Shown here: positions 51,901-60,201 of the stretch, piece by piece | Position numbering within the stretch: the stretch's first letter is position 1 | Layout of the letters: every line of letters begins with the position of its first letter | NCBI GenBank assembly: GCA_004296455.1 | Contig: AP018280.1 | Coordinates: 1,054,001-1,118,000, forward strand | DNA length: 64,000 nucleotides | Direction: 5' to 3' | Source of the DNA: Calothrix sp. NIES-4101 | GTDB taxonomy: Bacteria > Cyanobacteriota > Cyanobacteriia > Cyanobacteriales > Nostocaceae | Notes under the pieces: generated by a model | Databases searched by the model: none | The model's input: the letters and a program-made list of their open reading frames with translations, nothing else | Told to the model about the DNA's origin: nothing | Made by a program: the position numbers and the translations under genes

Positions 51901-53812
51901 GAGTTAGCAGAAATTTAATTTGAGAATCTGCCAACATATAAGCTAATCTTTCTGAGGGATAATTAGGGTCTAGCGGTACATAAGCGCCACCTGCTTTTAG
52001 AATACCAATAATCCCTACAATCATTTCTAAAGAACGTTCAACACAAATTCCTACTAATACCTCTTTTTCTACTCCTAGCGTTTGCAGATAGTGTGCAACT
52101 TGATTAGCTCTTTGATTCAGTTCTTGATAAGTTAAATATTCATTTTCAAATACTACTGCGATCGCATCAGGTGTCTTTTCGACCTGTGCCTCAAATAATT
52201 GATGAATACATTGGTCTCGAGGGTAATCAGTTTGAGTATTATTCCACTCTATTAATAGTTGATGTTGCTCATATGCTGTTAATAATGGTAATTCTGACAG
52301 GTGTTTTTCAGGGTTAGCAACAATACCCTCCAACAATATCTGAAAATGCCCCAACATTCGGGCGATTCTGTCAGCATTAAATATACCTCTGTTATATTCT
52401 AAATCTCCGTTTAATCCTGCCTCTGTTTCTGAAAGAGACAGTGTTAAATCAAAATTAGCAGTGTTTTTTTCGGCTGTTAAAGGTTCTATGGTTAATTCTG
52501 GCAAATGCAAAATCTCTGTTGAGGCATTTTGCAGAATAAACATCACTTGAAACAAGGGACTGTGGCTCAAATTCCGCTCTGGTTGTAGTTCTTCTACCAA
52601 TTTTTCAAAGGGCAAGTCTTGATGGGCATAAGCGCCTAATGTGACTTCACGCACCTGCTGCAACAGTTCTCGAAAAGTGGGGTTATTACCCAGGTTTGTC
52701 CGCAGTACTAAAGTATTGACAAAAAAGCCAATCAGCCCTTCTATTTCTGTGCGATCGCGGTTAGCAATCGGAGTACCTACGATAATATCTTCTTGCTGGG
52801 TATAGCGGTACAGCAGCACTTTAAATGCTGCCAGCAGAGTCATATATAAGGTAACACCTTCCTGGTTTGACAGGTTTTTGAGTTTATCAGTTAGGGATTT
52901 GGATAATTGCAATGACTTTGTTGCACCGTTGTTAGATTGAATTGCAGGTCGAGGGTTGTCAGTAGGCAATTCTAAAATAGGTAAATCACCATCTAGCTGG
53001 TGTTTCCAGTAATTGAGTTGAGTTTCCAGTACCTCACCTTGCAACCATTTTCTTTGCCAAATTGCAAAGTCTGCATACTGAATTGGCAGTTTGGGAAGCG
53101 GGGAAGGCTGATCTTCAGAAAAAGCTTTGTACAGTGCTGTGAGTTCTTTAATTAATATTCCTGTTGACCAACCATCAGAAACTATATGGTGCATAGTCAA
53201 CAACACCACATGATCTGTTGGCGATAATTGCAGTAAACTGACTCTGATTAAGGAACCTTGTACTAAATCAAAGGGTTTTTGTGCTTCTAAATTAGCTAGA
53301 TTGAAAACTTCTCGCTGTTTTTTCTCTTCGGAAATCCTCTGCAAATCTATAATTGAAAAAGTAAAGTCCTCACCTTGTCCAATTACTTGTATTGGTTCCC
53401 CATTACTAACAGTAAATGTTGTTCTTAATATTTCATGTCTTCTGATAATTTCCTGGAGGCTTTGAGACAGTGCAGCTATGTTTAATTTACCTGTAAGTTT
53501 GACGGCTGCGGGTATGTTGTAAGCACTGCTATTTGGTTCTAGTTGACTAAAAAACCAAAGTCGCTGCTGGGCAAAAGATAAAGGTATATTTTTCTGACGT
53601 GAGGTAGGTTGAATAGATTCTAAAGAGGATTGTAAAGCCTGATTTGCTTGGCTGATAAAAGCCAAAATTTCTGCTTTACGCGCGGCTAAGTCTGCTTTGA
53701 TATCTGGAGTGAGAGCGCTTTTTGGAGCACTACAACGCAGGCGCTCATTCTCAACCCATAGTTTAATATCTTGATTGCAAAGGTAAGACAAAAATTCTTC
53801 AATTGTTTTCAT
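48956..53812 (-). CDS. NRPS: TubC docking-C-A(Orn-like)-PCP-C
   Basis: A 1618-residue synthetase. The N-terminal ~50 residues (IEEFLSYLCNQDIKLWVENERLRCSAP) are a TubC-type docking domain. The C domain (~70-500) has MHHIVSDGW. The A domain (~525-1035) has YLIYTSGSTGQSKGVMIEH and the A4 stretch ASFSFDVFSGDLVRAL; with CAEFVPVV, LLVCGSD, INSFGVTEATID and the A10 Lys it gives DVGELCSIDK, close to the Orn code DVGEIGSIDK (a basic diamino acid). PCP: DNFFELGGHSLLATQLI. A second C domain (~1140-1585, MHHIISDAW) ends the protein with no A domain; its tail LKKLMQIQPKAMKLS resembles the linker before the dioxygenase domain of the first synthetase. The start codon overlaps the upstream stop (ATGA), indicating translational coupling. 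Confidence 0.92.
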   Translation of the reverse strand: MKTIEEFLSYLCNQDIKLWVENERLRCSAPKSALTPDIKADLAARKAEILAFISQANQALQSSLESIQPTSRQKNIPLSFAQQRLWFFSQLEPNSSAYNIPAAVKLTGKLNIAALSQSLQEIIRRHEILRTTFTVSNGEPIQVIGQGEDFTFSIIDLQRISEEKKQREVFNLANLEAQKPFDLVQGSLIRVSLLQLSPTDHVVLLTMHHIVSDGWSTGILIKELTALYKAFSEDQPSPLPKLPIQYADFAIWQRKWLQGEVLETQLNYWKHQLDGDLPILELPTDNPRPAIQSNNGATKSLQLSKSLTDKLKNLSNQEGVTLYMTLLAAFKVLLYRYTQQEDIIVGTPIANRDRTEIEGLIGFFVNTLVLRTNLGNNPTFRELLQQVREVTLGAYAHQDLPFEKLVEELQPERNLSHSPLFQVMFILQNASTEILHLPELTIEPLTAEKNTANFDLTLSLSETEAGLNGDLEYNRGIFNADRIARMLGHFQILLEGIVANPEKHLSELPLLTAYEQHQLLIEWNNTQTDYPRDQCIHQLFEAQVEKTPDAIAVVFENEYLTYQELNQRANQVAHYLQTLGVEKEVLVGICVERSLEMIVGIIGILKAGGAYVPLDPNYPSERLAYMLADSQIKFLLTQEKLLNQQPQYSAHLICIDTNSQEICQQVNTNPNNNIKPDNLAYLIYTSGSTGQSKGVMIEHRNLVNAYFAWDEAYKLRTATICHLQMASFSFDVFSGDLVRALCSGCKLVLCPRDFLLEPAKLYHLMLREKVDCAEFVPVVLRNLMQYLDESQQHLEFMSLLVCGSDTWYVREYEKLRQLCNSQTRLINSFGVTEATIDSSYFESQKIDLSKEQLVPIGRPFANTEIYILDKNLLPLPVGIPGEIYIGGAGVARGYLNRPNLTHERFIAHPYSNLPGTKLYKTGDLARYLPNGDIEYLGRMDYQVKIRGFRIEIGEIKILLAKHPEIQESVIAIKEDDLGEKRLVAYVVSKQYELIINELATKLRKFLQQKLPDYMIPSAFVLLETLPLTPNGKIDRRALPTPDWSKRNLEQNYVSPRTPVEEIIANTWTQVLGIKQVGVNDNFFELGGHSLLATQLISRLRQVFQIELPLQKVFEFPTVAGLATAIEAIKQSQDSLLAPPILPVNRENHLPLSFAQQRLWFLEQLQPNNATYNITEAIRVLGALNITALEASFKEIIKRHEALRTTFMAVEGLPMQVISANLQLSVPIIDLQAVSKLEQEIQVQQIINQENKQPFDLKQLPLLRVVLIKLSSTEYVVIFTMHHIISDAWSMSVIIREIIALYPALADGKSVTLPELPIQYADFTVWQRQWLQGQVLENHLAYWKQKLGAALPVLKLPYIQNQVATPTNQVGVQIFSLSTELTQALKTLSCHENATLFMTMVAALKTLLYRYTGQDDIVIGTDVANRNRGETEDLIGFFVNLLVLRTDISGYPTFRELLQRVRKVTLEAYAHQDLPFDKLVEELQPERHLSHTPLFQMLFIMDNVPTHNLQLPGLMLSPIEVEAKTVKFDLALFMSETESGIKGSWYYKTDLFDAKEISSLFDSFQTLLASITSQVDARINTLDLLTETQKKQQLVTEVKHEQGKLKKLMQIQPKAMKLS

Positions 53813-56800
53813 AGTTCTATTTCCTCTCTGTCTTCTACCATTTGCTCATTTACAGTCTGTAATTGTTGCACTGTGAGAATTCCCTCCAGTTGCTCAGCCA
53901 GATTTTTGACTGTTGGGTTTTCAAATAAGCTGCGTAAAGGTAAATCAATTTTAAAGGCTTCACGTAATCGAGAAATCACTTGCGTAGCTAAAAGTGAATG
54001 TCCTCCCAAATCAAAGAAATTGTCATAGATTCCTATTTTTTCTTGCCCTAAAATATCAGCCCAAATATCAACTATTATCTGTTCTGTCGGTGTGCGCGGT
54101 GGGACAAAGTTAGCTAACAATTCAGTCATTGTATCTGGTGCAGGTAAAGCTTTACGGTCTACTTTAGCATTAGGAGTTAAAGGCAGTTTATTTAATATCA
54201 CAAACGCCGTTGGTAACATATAATTCGGCAGTTTATCTTGTAAAAAACTACGCAATTCCAGATGATCAATTTCTGACTGGTATTTGTTAACTATATAAGC
54301 TACCAAACGTTGATCACCAGGTTGTTCTTCCCGGACTGTAACTACAGAATTTTCTACATCAGGATGCTGATTTAAGACTGATTCAATTTCCCCTAATTCA
54401 ATGCGGAAACCACGAATTTTAACTTGATGATCAATACGTCCTAAAAATTCTATATTTCCATCTGGAAGATAGCGTACTAAGTCCCCAGTTTTATATAATC
54501 GAGTAGTAGCATTTGGACTGAAAGTATTATGTATAAACTTTTGGGCTGTGAGTTCCGGTTGATGTAAATAACCACGCGCTAAACCAGCACCACCAATATG
54601 TAATTCCCCAGCTACACCAATAGGCACTAATTGATTATAGGAGTCAAGAATATAAAATTGGGTGTTGTCAATTGGATGAGCGATCGCAACGCTATTTTTT
54701 ACCAGAGAGGCTGCTGACCAAATAGTGGTTTCTGTCGGTCCATATAAGTTCCAAACTTCTTTACCCCGTTCCTGTAATTGTTGAGCTAGAGTGTAGTCAA
54801 TAGCTTCACCACCACAAAGAATTTTCAATTCTTTATTACCTCTCCAACCGGCAGATAACAACATTCGCCAAGTTGCTGGGGTAGCTTGTATGACTGTAGC
54901 ACCACAGGAATTTAACCGCTTTGATAATTTAATTCCATCGGATGCTTCTTGACGACTAACAATAACTGTTCGAGCACCCACAGTTAAAGGTAAATATATT
55001 TCTAAACCAGCAATATCAAAGGATAATGTAGTCACTGAAAGTAATATATCCTGTGCAGTTAATCCTGGTTTTTGACGCATTGCCATTAAGAAGTTGACAA
55101 CAGCAGCATGAGAAATTTGTACACCTTTAGGTTTGCCAGTTGATCCAGAAGTATAAATTACATAAGCTAAGTTTTCGGGAGTAATTTTGCTGATAGGATT
55201 GCCAGCATTTTGTTGTGAAATTTTATCACCTTCCACATCTAAATAAACTACCTGACCATGATAGGTTGGTAAATTTTCTAATAATGATTTTTGTGTGAGT
55301 AAAACTGATAATTGGGAATCTGCCAACATATAACCTAACCGTTTTTTAGGATAGGCTGGATCTAGAGGAATATAAGCACCACCCGCTTTGAGAATCGCTA
55401 AAAGTCCAACTACCATTTCTAAGGACCTTTCAACACATATCCCCACCAATACCTCTGGTTTTACTCCCAGTTTTTGCAGGTAATGAGCGAGTTGATTTGC
55501 TTTGGTGTTCAGTTCCCGATATGTTAATTGCTGATTTTCAAACACCACAGCAACAGCATCAGGGGTTTTCTCAACTTGAGCTTCAAATAGTTGATGTAAA
55601 GACAATTCTGGTTGTCGATTAATTTCACCCTTGCCCCACTCTAACAACTGTTGTTCTTCAGTAGTGGTTAATAAAGGTAACGCCCCAATTTGCTGCTGAG
55701 GATTAGCAATAATTCCTGTTAGTAAAACTTCAAAATTTGCCGCTAACCGTGAAATGGTTATTTCATCAAATAAATCTGTATTGTATTCAAAGTTAGCAAT
55801 TAATCCCTGCTCTCCATCTTCAATAGCTAAAGTCAGTTCAAATTTCGCTGTTGTACTGTTATTTTCTAAAGGTTCTACCCTTAATTCAGGTAACTCTAAT
55901 TCCCTCATTGGTGCATTTTGCAGAATAAACATTACCTGGAACAAAGGATTATGGCTTAAACTACGTTCTGGTTGAATTTCTTCTACCAACTTCTCAAAGG
56001 GCAAATCTTGATGAGCATACGCCCCTAATGCTACTTCTCGCAATTGTTTGAGCAAATCACGAAAAGTAGGATTACCAGACAGGTTACTTCTTAATACCAA
56101 AGTATTAACAAAGAAACCAATTAAGTTTTCTATTTCTGCTCTGTTCCTGTTAGCGATAGGCGACCCAACTAAAATATCTGTCTGATTTGTGTAGCGATAT
56201 AGTAAAGTTTTAAACGCTGTCAATAGTGTCATAAATAAAGTGACACCTTCTTGTTTTGACAGAGTTTTTAATTCATCACTTAAGCTGGTTGACAGGACAA
56301 ATGATAGGGTTTTTCCAGCGTAAGTCTGAACTGTGGGACGAGGACGGTCAGTGGGTAATTGCAATATTGGCAATTCACCAGATAATTTTTGCTGCCAATA
56401 AGCAAGTTGATTATTTAATGCTTCTTTCTCTAACCATTGTCGTTGCCAAAGTGCAAAGTCTGCATATTGTATGGGTAATTGTGGCAAAGCAAAAGGTTTA
56501 CCAGCACAGAAAGCTGTATACAGTGCGGCTACTTCCCGAATCAATATATCCGTTGACCAACCATCAGAAACAATATGATGCAGTGTCAATAAAATTACAT
56601 AATCTTCCGTATCTAGTTGCAGCAGTTTTGTGCGTAATAATGGTGCTTGAGTTAGGTCAAATCCAGTTTGTGCTTCTTCTCTGGCGAGACGGTATAGTTC
56701 TGCTTCTCGCTGTTCTTGGGGAATATGTTGTAAATCTACAACTGGTAATTTTAAGTTTATTGAGGGAGAAATAACTTGGATTGGTTGCCCATCATATATT

Positions 56801-59800
56801 GCAAAACTGGTTCGCAAAATTTCATGTCGTTTAATAATTTCGTTGAGGCTAGCTGAAAGTGCATCTATGTTCAGTTTTCCCTGTAAACGAACTGTTCTCG
56901 GCAGATTATATGATGGGCTACCTGGTTCAAACTGGTCAAAAAACCACAATCGCTGTTGAGCAAAAGATAGGGGAAGATTTTTCTCTCTAGAAGCGGGGGT
57001 AATGGTTGCAATTTCCTGTTGTTCACCCCGCATTGCTATTTCAATCTGCGCTGCTAGTGCTGCTAAATTTGCAGATTCAAACAGTTGTGGTAAGGGTATT
57101 TCTACACCAAAAGTGGTACGAATGCGAGAAATTACCTGAGTAGCTAGTAGGGAGTGTCCACCCAATTCAAAGAAATTATCGTTAATACTTACCTGTGATA
57201 CTCCCAACAATTGCCCCCAAATACCTGCTAATACTTCTTCTACAGGTGTACGGGGAGGAATAAAGGTGGTTTCTCTACTGACTACTTCTTCTGGCGCAGG
57301 TAGGGCGTTACGGTCTAATTTACCGTTAGCGGTGAGAGGTAAAGCTTTGAGGATGACAAAGGATGCAGGTATCATGTATTCCGGCAACTTTGCTGTTAAG
57401 AAGTGACGGAAGTCATGATCTGATACTGATTGAGATTTAGGGACTATGTAAGCGACAAGACGCTTTTCTGTTGATGTCTCTTCCCTAGCGATAACTAAAC
57501 TTTCCCTAACTGCTGGGTGTTCACCCAAGGCTGTGGAGATTTCGCTTAGTTCAATGCGATAGCCTCTAATTTTCACCTGATCATCAAAACGACCAAGAAA
57601 TTCTAGATTAGCATCAGACAGATAGCGAACGCGATCGCCTGTTTTGTACAATCGCTCCTCACCATCACTGAAGGGATTAGTAATAAACCTTTGTGCTGTT
57701 AACTCAGGGCTGTTTAAATATCCCCGTGCTAAGGATTCACCACAAATATACAGTTCTCCTGCTACCCCTAAAGGAACTGGTTGCAGATTTGCATCTAATA
57801 CATAAACCTGAGTGTTAGCAATAGGCTTACCAATGGGAACTGTTGCAATGTCCTGAATTTTGCCTCCAACTGAGTAAGTCAGTACACCAACGGTTGTTTC
57901 TGTTGGTCCATAGTGATTGAGAATTCGACAATGAGGCGCATTCTTTTCTATTTTCTCAATCAAATCCCAATCAGCAGCTTCACCACCAAGAATGAGTAAC
58001 TGATGGGGTAAAATTTCCCAGCACTCGGAACTTAAAAAAGCTGCTAAATGAGAGGGAACTATTTTCAAGCAGTCTATAGGATGACGACGGAAATAATCAG
58101 CTAATGCAACCGGATCAGATGCGCGTTGCCAAGATACAATATGCAGACATCCACCACTAGATAAGCAAGGGAAAATGACAGTATTACCTAAATCTGCGGC
58201 GAAGGTAGAAACACTGGCGTAACTTGCATGAGCCGGAAGTTGCAGTTTTGGCAAAATCCCGTATAGGTAATTAAGCAATTGTTGATGCTCAACCGCAACG
58301 CCTTTAGGTTTACCTGTAGAACCGGAAGTATAGATTATATAAACTAGGTTTTCTGGCTGAGTATTATTTATTAGGTTTTGTGTACTTTCTTGAGAAATTA
58401 TTTCCCAATCATTATCTAAATCTACTTCTGTAATCTCTAAAAACTTTTCCCTGTTCCCTGTTCCCTGTTCCCTGATTACCACCGATGCTTGAGCATCTTG
58501 TAAGCGGAACTGTAACGCCTCTTGGGGAAGGTTGGAATCAAGTGGCAGGTAAGCACCACCAGCTTTGAGAACAGCTAATAACGATATGATAAATTTTGGC
58601 GATCGCTCTACACAAATTCCTACTACTGCTTCTGGTTTAACTCCCAAATTTTGTAAGTAGTGAGCTAATTGATTAGCTTTAAAGTTTAATTCTTGATATG
58701 TTAATTGTTTATTTTCAAATACCACAGCAATTTGATCGGGTGTTTTTTCTACCTGAGCTTCAAATAGCTGATGAATACATTTATTGCGTTGATAGTCAAC
58801 CTTTGTTTGGTTGAACTCAACTAAAAGTTGCTGATGGTCACTAGTACTAAGTATTCCTAATTGACTAATAGGTATCTCTGAATCATTGATAACATTTATT
58901 AATAATGTTTGAAATTGTTTTGCTAGTCGTTGAATAGTTTCTTGAGAAAAGCAGTGACTGCTATAGTAAAATTCTGCTATTAAATCATTATTGTGTTGTA
59001 GACAAGTTAGTTTTAATTTAAATTCTTCAATAACACTAAATATATTTTTTAAAGTGAATTTTACTTCTGAATTATCAAAATTAGTTTCAGAAATATTTTC
59101 AAATTCAAAGCCAAGAGGGAAAGCGATAAAGTTATCCTGATTTACAGCTTCAGGCACAAAATAATCTTGCCATTCAGCAGCATTTTCTAATGTTTGACTT
59201 ACTGCTGCTAATATATCTATAAAATTTAAGTTAGGTGTAAGTTTAGTTTTAATTGGTAACCAGGTTGCTAACAAACCAAGTACATCATGCAGTTCTTCAT
59301 ACTCCCGGCGATCGCTTGCTGTACCAATGACAATTTCTGACTCTCCTGTGAGCCGCCAAATTAATATCTGCCAACAGGCTAGTAAGATAACATCAGCTGT
59401 TTTTTCATACTTTTGAGCAAAATAATAAATTTTATCAGATAATTCTTGGCTAATCGCTAACTTATAGTTATCGGTTATAAATTGCTCACTTTTTCCTTGG
59501 CGTTCGTTAGGTAATTTTAATGCTGGTAAATTGCTAATTTTTTGTTGCTGCCAATATTCTCTCGCTTCTTCTGCATCTTCATCTTCCAGTAATTGATTTT
59601 GCCATTCAGAAAACTGAGCATATTGCACATATTCTGCACTAAATGACTTACCTTGGCTGCATTGAGTGTAAGCTTGACTAATTTGATTGACTAAATTTTT
59701 GATGGTTCTAGTATCAGCAGATAATGCAGGCAGAGAAATAATTAAAATATGCTGATTATCTAACAGCTTGATTAAATATAAACGCAGTGGAGAGGCTTGA

Positions 59801-60147
59801 GATAGATTTTGATATTCTTGTCTTGCTTGCGAGAATAATTCTTGAATTTTACTAGGAATATCTTCTTGTAAGGAATTGCTGAAATCTAGATATTCCCAGT
59901 TGAATGAACCTCTATCTACAACTACCATAACTGGAATTTTTACTCCAGGTGGGCGATAAAAACTTGTTCTGAGAATGTCATGACTATTGACAATTTGCTC
60001 AGTAGCTTTTTGTAGCATCTCTGGTTGGAGATTACCTTCAATCAAAATACTAGCTTGTGTGCAGAAAGCAGAACTATTTTGTTGTAAATTCCACAGTCTT
60101 TTTTGTTGAGGTGCGAGCCGGAAGCCGCTAATAGGTTCAGTTTGCAT
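53809..60147 (-). CDS. NRPS: C*-A(Asp)-PCP-C-A(Gly)-PCP
   Basis: A 2112-residue dimodular synthetase. C* (~1-440) has PALSADT in place of HHxxxDG. A1 (~455-970): STFAADLGNTVIF, CLKIVPSHL, LLILGGEA, LNHYGPTETTVG and the A10 Lys read as DLTKIGHVGK, an Asp code. PCP1: DNFFELGGHSLLATQVI. C2 (~1075-1510) has canonical LHHIVSDGW. A2 (~1535-2035): LSFDIAGLEIYLPL, VIQATPATW, ILCGGEA and NLYGPTETTIW give DILQLGLIWK, a glycine code. PCP2: DNFFDLGGHSLLATQVI. A heptanucleotide repeat is inserted in frame in A1 (REQGTGNREKF). There is no termination domain; the chain passes to the next protein, whose gene overlaps by 4 bases. The long plus-strand ORF at 56256-56774 is a shadow. Confidence 0.93.
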   Translation of the reverse strand: MQTEPISGFRLAPQQKRLWNLQQNSSAFCTQASILIEGNLQPEMLQKATEQIVNSHDILRTSFYRPPGVKIPVMVVVDRGSFNWEYLDFSNSLQEDIPSKIQELFSQARQEYQNLSQASPLRLYLIKLLDNQHILIISLPALSADTRTIKNLVNQISQAYTQCSQGKSFSAEYVQYAQFSEWQNQLLEDEDAEEAREYWQQQKISNLPALKLPNERQGKSEQFITDNYKLAISQELSDKIYYFAQKYEKTADVILLACWQILIWRLTGESEIVIGTASDRREYEELHDVLGLLATWLPIKTKLTPNLNFIDILAAVSQTLENAAEWQDYFVPEAVNQDNFIAFPLGFEFENISETNFDNSEVKFTLKNIFSVIEEFKLKLTCLQHNNDLIAEFYYSSHCFSQETIQRLAKQFQTLLINVINDSEIPISQLGILSTSDHQQLLVEFNQTKVDYQRNKCIHQLFEAQVEKTPDQIAVVFENKQLTYQELNFKANQLAHYLQNLGVKPEAVVGICVERSPKFIISLLAVLKAGGAYLPLDSNLPQEALQFRLQDAQASVVIREQGTGNREKFLEITEVDLDNDWEIISQESTQNLINNTQPENLVYIIYTSGSTGKPKGVAVEHQQLLNYLYGILPKLQLPAHASYASVSTFAADLGNTVIFPCLSSGGCLHIVSWQRASDPVALADYFRRHPIDCLKIVPSHLAAFLSSECWEILPHQLLILGGEAADWDLIEKIEKNAPHCRILNHYGPTETTVGVLTYSVGGKIQDIATVPIGKPIANTQVYVLDANLQPVPLGVAGELYICGESLARGYLNSPELTAQRFITNPFSDGEERLYKTGDRVRYLSDANLEFLGRFDDQVKIRGYRIELSEISTALGEHPAVRESLVIAREETSTEKRLVAYIVPKSQSVSDHDFRHFLTAKLPEYMIPASFVILKALPLTANGKLDRNALPAPEEVVSRETTFIPPRTPVEEVLAGIWGQLLGVSQVSINDNFFELGGHSLLATQVISRIRTTFGVEIPLPQLFESANLAALAAQIEIAMRGEQQEIATITPASREKNLPLSFAQQRLWFFDQFEPGSPSYNLPRTVRLQGKLNIDALSASLNEIIKRHEILRTSFAIYDGQPIQVISPSINLKLPVVDLQHIPQEQREAELYRLAREEAQTGFDLTQAPLLRTKLLQLDTEDYVILLTLHHIVSDGWSTDILIREVAALYTAFCAGKPFALPQLPIQYADFALWQRQWLEKEALNNQLAYWQQKLSGELPILQLPTDRPRPTVQTYAGKTLSFVLSTSLSDELKTLSKQEGVTLFMTLLTAFKTLLYRYTNQTDILVGSPIANRNRAEIENLIGFFVNTLVLRSNLSGNPTFRDLLKQLREVALGAYAHQDLPFEKLVEEIQPERSLSHNPLFQVMFILQNAPMRELELPELRVEPLENNSTTAKFELTLAIEDGEQGLIANFEYNTDLFDEITISRLAANFEVLLTGIIANPQQQIGALPLLTTTEEQQLLEWGKGEINRQPELSLHQLFEAQVEKTPDAVAVVFENQQLTYRELNTKANQLAHYLQKLGVKPEVLVGICVERSLEMVVGLLAILKAGGAYIPLDPAYPKKRLGYMLADSQLSVLLTQKSLLENLPTYHGQVVYLDVEGDKISQQNAGNPISKITPENLAYVIYTSGSTGKPKGVQISHAAVVNFLMAMRQKPGLTAQDILLSVTTLSFDIAGLEIYLPLTVGARTVIVSRQEASDGIKLSKRLNSCGATVIQATPATWRMLLSAGWRGNKELKILCGGEAIDYTLAQQLQERGKEVWNLYGPTETTIWSAASLVKNSVAIAHPIDNTQFYILDSYNQLVPIGVAGELHIGGAGLARGYLHQPELTAQKFIHNTFSPNATTRLYKTGDLVRYLPDGNIEFLGRIDHQVKIRGFRIELGEIESVLNQHPDVENSVVTVREEQPGDQRLVAYIVNKYQSEIDHLELRSFLQDKLPNYMLPTAFVILNKLPLTPNAKVDRKALPAPDTMTELLANFVPPRTPTEQIIVDIWADILGQEKIGIYDNFFDLGGHSLLATQVISRLREAFKIDLPLRSLFENPTVKNLAEQLEGILTVQQLQTVNEQMVEDREEIEL
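58447..58474 (-). repeat. In-gene STRR: four TTCCCTG heptamers
   Basis: Four perfect tandem copies of TTCCCTG at 58447-58453, 58454-58460, 58461-58467 and 58468-58474. On the coding strand they encode QGTGNRE-type residues within the first A domain of the 2112-residue synthetase. This intergenic repeat class of heterocystous cyanobacteria is here tolerated inside a coding sequence in frame. Confidence 0.9.
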
Positions 60148-60201
60148 GATAAGTGAATATTTTTAAAATTAAAGAGTGCGGTGCGGAGTCAACAAAGAGG
60201 A

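Noticed and set aside
56256-56774. 172-codon plus-strand ORF within NRPS genes
   Set aside because: Antisense of the second C domain of the 2112-residue synthetase; composition is the mirror of that domain.
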